This document shows positions 59,051-64,000 of a stretch of DNA of 64,000 bases, piece by piece. The stretch covers positions 620,001 through 684,000 of the forward strand of contig NZ_JADALJ010000001.1 of assembly GCF_014876185.1 (NCBI RefSeq). Direction: 5' to 3'. The first letter of the stretch is position 1. Each line of letters starts with the position of its first letter. Position numbers and translations under genes: made by a program. Below the pieces are notes generated by a model. That model did no database searches. It was not told where the DNA came from and saw only the letters and a list, made by a program, of their open reading frames with translations. Source of the stretch: Rufibacter sp. LB8 (lineage in GTDB: Bacteria > Bacteroidota > Bacteroidia > Cytophagales > Hymenobacteraceae).

Positions 59051-60394
59051 TTACAAAGGTTGGAACTGGCTGATAGCCTCGCTTAAATCCAGCACTTTGG
59101 CCTTAGGCAGTTCTGCCTCTACAATACTGCTTCCGGCCGCCGAGCGGTACCCGCCGGCGCAGTGAATAACTACTGGTTTATCCGTAGGGATTTCCTGGGC
59201 GCGGTATCTTAGTTCAGGCAATGGGATGTTTAGGGCGTTAGCAAAGTATTTCTTGTCCTTCACCTCAGAGGCGTTCCTGATGTCCACGATGGTGTACTGC
59301 CCTTGATTTTCCTTGAACTGGTCCACGTCCATCTTAGGCGATGAAACCGAAGCTTCCTCTTCCAGCACAAAAGCGCCTTTGATCTTGATTTCATAGCCAA
59401 CCCGGGAGGCTTTGTCAATCAACTCGTCCAGGGTCTTGTCATCCTGGGCTACCAGGTAGAAGGTCTCCTTAGGATCCACGATGCTTCCCAGCCAGGTCTC
59501 AAACTTACCGCCGTTCTGGATGTTGTATGCTCCTGCCAAATGGCCATTTTTAAAGTCTTGCTGTGGACGTGCGTCAATGACCAACGCACCTTCCTCGGGC
59601 GTAAAGTTCTTCTCCAGACGCTTTACGGCTTGCACGCTTTCCTGGTAGTTGGGCGCGCCTTGTTTGTTCAAGCCCACGTCATACCCGAAGTACTTGGGAA
59701 TGAAGGGCTGGTCGGCGGTGAGGTAGGCTACAAACTGGTCTTCGGTCATTTCCTGCAGGGCTTGGTTGCTGAACTTCTCGTCGCCAATGGTGCTGCTGTT
59801 GGCCTCGCTCAGGCCTTTTCCGCAGAGCGTGCCGGCACCGTGTGCTGGATAAACCACTACGTCATCCGCTAGTTTCATCAGTTTCTCGCGGGTGCTGTGA
59901 TACATTTGTTTGGCCAGCTCCTCGCGCTTGGCGGTGAGGTTGCCGGCATTCTCGCGCAAGTCAGGACGGCCCACATCACCAATGAACAAGGTATCTCCGG
60001 TGAAGACGGCTTTGTCCTTGCCCTCGTGCTCCAGCACGATGCTAATGCTGTCTGGCGAGTGGCCGGGCGTATGCAGGGACTTCAGTTTTATATTGCCAAT
60101 CTCCAGCACCGCGCCTTCGTCAAAGGAATTGTGCGGATAGTCAGCGCCCACCAGGCTATGCGCGTAAATAGTAGCCCCGGTTTTTTGATGAATTTCCAGG
60201 TGCGAGCTCACAAAATCAGCGTGCGGGTGGGTTTCAATCACGCCCACAATTTTGGCGCCGTGTTCCTGGGCGTAGTCATAATATTGCTGGGGGTTGCGGG
60301 CTGGGTCTACCAAGACGATTTCTTTTTGGCATTCGCTTAAAATGGCGTAAGAATAATGCGCCAATCCTTTGTCTTCAAACTGCTGTATTTTCAT
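59051..60394 (-). CDS. Metallo-beta-lactamase/double-rhodanese protein, second paralogue
   Basis: A 447-residue protein with the same layout as the one at 55710-57122. The MBL domain has ETHPHADFVSSH, LHTPGHSPDS, FTGDTLFIGDVGRPDL and VYPAHGAGTLCG. A first rhodanese lacks Cys (VIDARPQQDFKNGHL, then YLVAQDDKTLDELI) and the second has it (VIHCAGGYRSAAGS). The two paralogues differ widely in sequence, so they are old duplicates or separate acquisitions. It has its own operator-linked promoter and terminator. Likely role: oxidation of low-molecular-weight persulfides. Confidence 0.92.
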   Translation of the reverse strand: MKIQQFEDKGLAHYSYAILSECQKEIVLVDPARNPQQYYDYAQEHGAKIVGVIETHPHADFVSSHLEIHQKTGATIYAHSLVGADYPHNSFDEGAVLEIGNIKLKSLHTPGHSPDSISIVLEHEGKDKAVFTGDTLFIGDVGRPDLRENAGNLTAKREELAKQMYHSTREKLMKLADDVVVYPAHGAGTLCGKGLSEANSSTIGDEKFSNQALQEMTEDQFVAYLTADQPFIPKYFGYDVGLNKQGAPNYQESVQAVKRLEKNFTPEEGALVIDARPQQDFKNGHLAGAYNIQNGGKFETWLGSIVDPKETFYLVAQDDKTLDELIDKASRVGYEIKIKGAFVLEEEASVSSPKMDVDQFKENQGQYTIVDIRNASEVKDKKYFANALNIPLPELRYRAQEIPTDKPVVIHCAGGYRSAAGSSIVEAELPKAKVLDLSEAISQFQPL

Positions 60395-60425
60395 AGTGCT
60401 TTGTTTTTTAATGTAGAGGATAGTA

Positions 60426-60469
60426 CAAAGGTAGGGTACCAGTGTAGAATGTTCAGTGACTTAGGTTAC
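60426..60469 (-). promoter_or_regulatory. Crp/Fnr-type operator (60456-60469) and -7 box of the second MBL-rhodanese gene
   Basis: GTGACTTAGGTTAC, 22 nt, then TACCTTTG on the - strand (60426-60433). The operator matches that at 57187 base for base. Confidence 0.85.
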
Positions 60470-60907
60470 ACAAGGATTTACCCTATAGAAAATGCCAGGC
60501 AGAGGGCATTCTAAGGTTTTTAAACAGTAAAAATAGCCGGCTGGATTAGAAAGAAGAATTAGTTTGAAAAAGGCATATTGGTTAGTTACCAAGTAGGCCC
60601 GTAATGTTTTGAAAGGCAGGAATTTTGGTATGCATTCCATTGCCCGCTTAAGCGTGAAGTGTTTTTAAAACCTGTAATAGGGTTTAGGAGGAAGTAAGGG
60701 AGTTTTTTTAATCGGAAAGAACCGAATTTAGAGTTTTACAAGCGGTTACTAAAGATGATTTTCAACTTTAGGAAGTTTCTGTATAACCTTTGTCTCTCCG
60801 CGGTTTCGTTTTGATAACTTTGTAGGTACAAAACCTCCAAGGTTTATGAGTTGAGGTTTAAAAACCACATTCGTAAGTCACCTAAAGTTTAGCGCTCCAA
60901 TTATTAC

Positions 60908-60951
60908 TTCCGTTTTCGGGCTCATTTCTGGAAACGAGCCCGAAAACGCAA
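60908..60951. repeat. Dispersed palindrome, copy 24 (subfamily A)
   Basis: CTTCCGTTTTCGGGCTCATTT and AAACGAGCCCGAAAACGCA around CTGG. Subfamily A resumes here, immediately after the sulfur island. Confidence 0.9.
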
Positions 60952-61112
60952 AGTACCTCTTGTTTACGAATGATTTCCTGAATATAAAACAATATTACTA
61001 GAGGAAACTGGGTATTAGAGGCTTTTGTTTTTTGACAAAGGCAAAACTTGATTATTGCAGGGAGTCCAAAATGAATTCCAAGCAGATTACCTTTGGGTAG
61101 GCACAAAAAGAA

Positions 61113-61137
61113 GCCTGCCGGTGACAAGCCGGCAGGC
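61113..61137 (-). terminator. Hairpin downstream of the small gene at 61208
   Basis: GCCTGCCGG with CCGGCAGGC, 7-nt loop, followed on the - strand by TTCTTTTTG. Confidence 0.75.
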
Positions 61138-61207
61138 AAACAGACAAACAACAAAAAAACTAAAAAACACCCGGCGGTTGGGGGACCCGCAAGGGTACTA
61201 TAAATAA

Positions 61208-61465
61208 TTAATATCTTATTCCTGGATGGCCGGTCAATGAATCAAATTCAAACGCGCCTAATAAATAACCTTCCACTACAATGCCTTCAGCTGAAGGGCT
61301 CACTTTGGTTTCTGACATGGTCACCACCCAATAAGCGGTCATGTCATCCAAGTCAACGGGTGTGCATTTGGTAGTAGAGTCAAAGCTTTTTCGGCTTCTA
61401 TCTAAATGAACCACACTCAGTTGCTTCTTACTCGGGGGCGTTAGGAAGCGTTGGTCAGGTAGCAT
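61208..61465 (-). CDS. Small hypothetical protein
   Basis: An 85-residue soluble protein with no recognised domain (SVVHLDRSRKSFDSTTKC, DLDDMTAYWVVTMSETKVSPSAEGIVVEGYLLGAFEFD). It has a -7-like box (TATTATTG) about 30 bp upstream of the ATG and a terminator downstream, which support a real single-gene unit. Function unknown. Confidence 0.6.
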   Translation of the reverse strand: MLPDQRFLTPPSKKQLSVVHLDRSRKSFDSTTKCTPVDLDDMTAYWVVTMSETKVSPSAEGIVVEGYLLGAFEFDSLTGHPGIRY

Positions 61466-61654
61466 CTTGTATATCTGCTTGATTGATGATACAATAATAG
61501 GGGGAACTGTTTGCTGACAAAAGGAAAGAATAGGATAAACGTAACTTGGACAAAACCATTATAAATCTGTGATTTATTAATTAAGCGTAGCCTTAAGTTG
61601 TATAGTTAAGGTACTAAGCTAAAAGGAAAGGCATGTTTTTAAGTTAACGTAACG

Positions 61655-62734
61655 CTACTGCTGCTCTTTTTTGGAAGAAAGGTGATACCACAAGGCTTGT
61701 AAACTGAAAATACTTAGCAGCAGAAAAAGTGCGGGGGCCATTAGAAGCCACCAGGCATCCACTGAGAACCTGGCGGCAGACAGCATTTTACCCCACGAAG
61801 GAATTTCCGGTGGAATGCCAATTCCCAGAAAGGCCAAGGTAGAGCCTATGCCTAACAGGCCGGAGGCGGCAAAGCAAAAATTGGTCAACACTGCCCCTCG
61901 CAAAGTTGGCCAAATATGGTAAAGCAAGATTCTGGAGGTTCCCATGCCTGTGGCCAAAGCGGCTTCTATAAACGGTTGCTTCTGCACTAATCTCACCTTG
62001 GTTCTGCTCAGACGGGCGGGAATAACCCAGTAGGTGATGGCGATCCAAAAGGCCAAATTTTCCAATGAAGGCTCTGTGAATGCTGAGAGTAACAACAAAA
62101 GCAACAGCTTGGGAAGTGTGGACCATATTTCCACCAGGCTTTTGAAAATGCTGTCTAGTGGGACCGTCACTTTTCTTTTAAAGAAAGAAACCGGTTTAAA
62201 GAGAAATGACAGTACTGCCCACTCCAATACCAGTAACCCACCGGCAAGCATCCAGGAAAATGTATGCTTAAAGCCAATAGAGGAAAATAAAGGAAACACG
62301 CGCCAAAGGTAAAACTCTTTCAAAAAAAACCAGGTGAGCAGCGGTAAGGCCATGGCAATAATGGTCTTTAAGGAAATGGTGAGTTTATAATTGCCAAACC
62401 AACCTGCCATACACCCAAGGGTCACGCCCAACAATGTAGAAACTAACAACGGCGGGAATGCCAGAAGCCAGGCGGTTTGGGTGGCATGCATGGAGTAATA
62501 CCACACATCTCGGCCCAGATGGTCTGTGCCCAACAGGTGCGCAGATTGGAATGGAGCTACATACGCAGAAGCAGGTTGAAGGTCAGTGCTTTTAAATGCT
62601 AAGGGCCACCAATGATAGGTAAGTGCCACTACGGTTATAGCCAATAGCCACGCCAGGGCCAGGGCCAGCGTCAGGTTCCAATTCCTGGCAATGGGAAGTC
62701 CTTTCCAAGATAGGCGCATGGATCTACTGCTCAT
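61655..62734 (-). CDS. ABC transporter permease, DppC/OppC type
   Basis: A 359-residue inner-membrane permease of the peptide/nickel importer class. It has a first helix (LTLALALAWLLAITVVAL), then SAHLLGTDHLGRDVWYYSMHATQTAWLLAFPPLLVSTLLGVTLGCMAGWFG, and the cytoplasmic coupling region VQKQPFIEAALATGMGTSRILLYHIWPTL (EAA-like loop). The ATG at 62734 overlaps the upstream permease stop (ATGA), showing translational coupling; the longer frame to 62785 is rejected. Confidence 0.88.
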   Translation of the reverse strand: MSSRSMRLSWKGLPIARNWNLTLALALAWLLAITVVALTYHWWPLAFKSTDLQPASAYVAPFQSAHLLGTDHLGRDVWYYSMHATQTAWLLAFPPLLVSTLLGVTLGCMAGWFGNYKLTISLKTIIAMALPLLTWFFLKEFYLWRVFPLFSSIGFKHTFSWMLAGGLLVLEWAVLSFLFKPVSFFKRKVTVPLDSIFKSLVEIWSTLPKLLLLLLLSAFTEPSLENLAFWIAITYWVIPARLSRTKVRLVQKQPFIEAALATGMGTSRILLYHIWPTLRGAVLTNFCFAASGLLGIGSTLAFLGIGIPPEIPSWGKMLSAARFSVDAWWLLMAPALFLLLSIFSLQALWYHLSSKKEQQ

Positions 62735-64000
62735 ATCTGCCTGGCTCTGGGGTCCAGAAATATTATACAAGCCTCTGCCAACCAAACCACCACCATCCGG
62801 ATAACCAGCAAAAGCAAAATGAGGCCAATGACCACAGGGTAATCTGCCGTGAGTATAGATTGGGTAAGCAGGTTACCCAAGCCAGGCAACGAAAAAGTAA
62901 TCTCCACCACAAGAATTCCGGCTATGAGGGCTAAGAATACTTCGCTCATCAAGGTGAGCATGGGTGGGAATGCGTTTGGTAAAAGATGCCTGACCAGTGA
63001 TTGCCTGGCAGAAAGTCCCTTGGCTAAGGCGGTCCTGAAGTACAGTTTGTTTTTCTCTTCTTCCAGGCTCTGGTGAAACTGCAACGTGAGGTACGGAACC
63101 AATAATAACAGCGTACAGACCAAGGCTGCCCCCAGTGCACTGGAAAATAGGTTTTCCATGAAGGAAATTATGGTTGGAGTTTGGCCCGCGGAAATAGGAT
63201 CCCAGTTTCCGCCCCATTTGAGAAATAGAGCCAATAAACCCAAAGCCAATAAGAAAGCTGGAAAGCTGTCTAGCAGATACAGGAATTTTCTAAGGCTTGC
63301 CTTCAACATGGCCTTAGCAGAGAGGGAGAGTACTGTTGCCAGCAAAAAGGACAAGGCTGTAGCCAAGACAAAGCCACCAACCCCAATGAAAAGTGTAACG
63401 GGAAGCGCCATGGCGATTTTCTGTCCCACGGGTTGGTAATCTCTGGTAGAAAACCCCAAGTCTCCCCGCAAAACTTGAGAGGCCCACAAATGATATTGGT
63501 TTGACGTGCCATGCCAACGGAAGGCCGGTAAAAAGTTTCCCAAAGGACCTTGCTGCTGGATTAAAATTGCCCAGGCAGATTGCAAAGAAGACTTATTCAA
63601 GGTTGAACCTGAGTTTGTAATTGCATGATTCACCTCTTGTAATGCTTTGGTTCGTTGTTCCTGGTTGGGGCTTTTCGCCCAATAAGAAAGGGTGGTGAGA
63701 AGTTTTTGTTTTTCTTTTAAAGGCATTGTCCGCACGTGGCTTTCCCATTGCCTATAAAACGTGAAGGCATTAGATGTCCCGTGCCAATAGGCCGCCTTTT
63801 TCAGCCAGTACCGGTCTGGTTCCGGCACCGACTGTAGCAAGTCATCTTCTAATGATTGATGAGTTAGGCTGACATAAAAAAGCGGAAGGTGTAGTCCCTG
63901 TTTCCGGATAAAAGACTGCTTTGCATCCTCTACAGCCTCTGCCCGGGCACCGCCGAAGGTGTTGGTGTCAACTTCTTCCATGCCTTTGGGTGCGAACGTG
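62731..64000 (-). CDS. ABC transporter permease, DppB/OppB type, 5' end outside window
   Basis: The frame is open to the window edge, so the N-terminus with the first membrane helix is missing. What remains (over 420 residues) starts with a soluble portion of about 150 residues rich in aromatic and charged residues (GGARAEAVEDAKQSFIRKQGLHLPLFYVSL...). The permease core follows: LWASQVLRGDLGFSTRDYQPVGQKIAMALPVTLFIGVGGFVLATALSFLL, the coupling loop RTALAKGLSARQSLVRHLLPNAFPPMLTLM and LVEITFSLPGLGNLLTQSILTADYPVVIGLILLL. The insert is much longer than in typical DppB proteins. It pairs with the DppC-type gene. Confidence 0.85.
   Translation of the reverse strand, partial: TFAPKGMEEVDTNTFGGARAEAVEDAKQSFIRKQGLHLPLFYVSLTHQSLEDDLLQSVPEPDRYWLKKAAYWHGTSNAFTFYRQWESHVRTMPLKEKQKLLTTLSYWAKSPNQEQRTKALQEVNHAITNSGSTLNKSSLQSAWAILIQQQGPLGNFLPAFRWHGTSNQYHLWASQVLRGDLGFSTRDYQPVGQKIAMALPVTLFIGVGGFVLATALSFLLATVLSLSAKAMLKASLRKFLYLLDSFPAFLLALGLLALFLKWGGNWDPISAGQTPTIISFMENLFSSALGAALVCTLLLLVPYLTLQFHQSLEEEKNKLYFRTALAKGLSARQSLVRHLLPNAFPPMLTLMSEVFLALIAGILVVEITFSLPGLGNLLTQSILTADYPVVIGLILLLLVIRMVVVWLAEACIIFLDPRARQI

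Larger units (their letters stand above)
60395..61207. other. Long intergenic region
   Basis: About 800 bp. It contains an operator and promoter (60426-60469), a weak hairpin (AATGCC/GGGCATT, about 60490-60510), a dispersed palindrome (60908-60951) and a terminator hairpin (61113-61137). An open frame at 60882-61154 (- strand) runs through the palindrome and is not credible. No tRNA or other RNA gene seen. Confidence 0.6.

Noticed and set aside
60882..61154. Open frame of 90 codons on the - strand
   Set aside because: It reads through a dispersed palindrome (FGLVSRNEPENG) and a terminator hairpin, with no family features.

Overview
The window looks like the chromosome of a member of the Bacteroidota, probably Cytophagales/Hymenobacteraceae (Rufibacter- or Pontibacter-like). 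This is inferred from a SusC/SusD pair, a type IX secretion sorting domain, Bacteroidota -7 promoter boxes (TAnnTTTG), GH97 enzymes, weak ribosome binding sites and the general gene content. No rRNA is present to confirm it.

Layout. (1) 0.1-25.7 kb is a starch/maltodextrin locus. On the + strand are susC, susD, two surface or secreted proteins, two GH13 amylases and a GH97. On the - strand are beta-phosphoglucomutase, GH65 maltose phosphorylase, a lipoprotein GH13, an MFS sugar transporter and a second GH97. A carbohydrate-binding esterase, an XRE/DUF2975 pair and a ROK glucokinase follow. The implied route is binding and uptake of starch pieces, hydrolysis outside and in the periplasm, import, phosphorolysis of maltose to glucose plus beta-glucose 1-phosphate, then glucose 6-phosphate through beta-PGM and glucokinase. 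The same palindrome, GAAATCGATTTC, lies upstream of susC and of the esterase. (2) 26-44.6 kb is housekeeping: gyrB, ppk1, ppx, greA, HIT, ruvC, envelope glycosyltransferases, a PP2C phosphatase, a polysaccharide deacetylase, tatD, asparaginase and tRNA-Ser(GGA). Between ppk1 and ppx lies an AT-rich insert (30.6-34.0 kb) built like two integron gene cassettes plus a complete IS1-family element. (3) 44.7-46 kb is a scar: an IS1 remnant fused to a decayed cytochrome c gene. (4) 46-60.4 kb is a sulfur-metabolism island: a SoxB-like phosphoesterase with an in-frame stop, rhodaneses, a sulfate-exporter-like protein, DsrE proteins, a TlpA thioredoxin, DoxX, YeeE/YedE pairs, an MFS carrier, TSUP, two metallo-beta-lactamase/rhodanese proteins and a Crp/Fnr regulator. 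(5) 61-64 kb holds a small unknown gene and two ABC peptide/nickel-type permease genes, the second cut by the window edge.

Three signals go beyond ordinary annotation. First, about 24 copies of a 40-48 bp palindrome sit between genes, including gaps inside likely operons; one lies inside a glycosyltransferase gene. A distinct sequence version is confined to the sulfur island. Second, a Crp/Fnr-type operator, GTGACnnnnGTCAC, occurs at six sites in the sulfur island. At five of them it lies exactly 22 nt from a -7 box, which points to one activated regulon controlled by the Crp/Fnr protein encoded there. Third, the ppk1-ppx insert shows the core-site complementarity expected of integron cassettes, with no integrase in the window.
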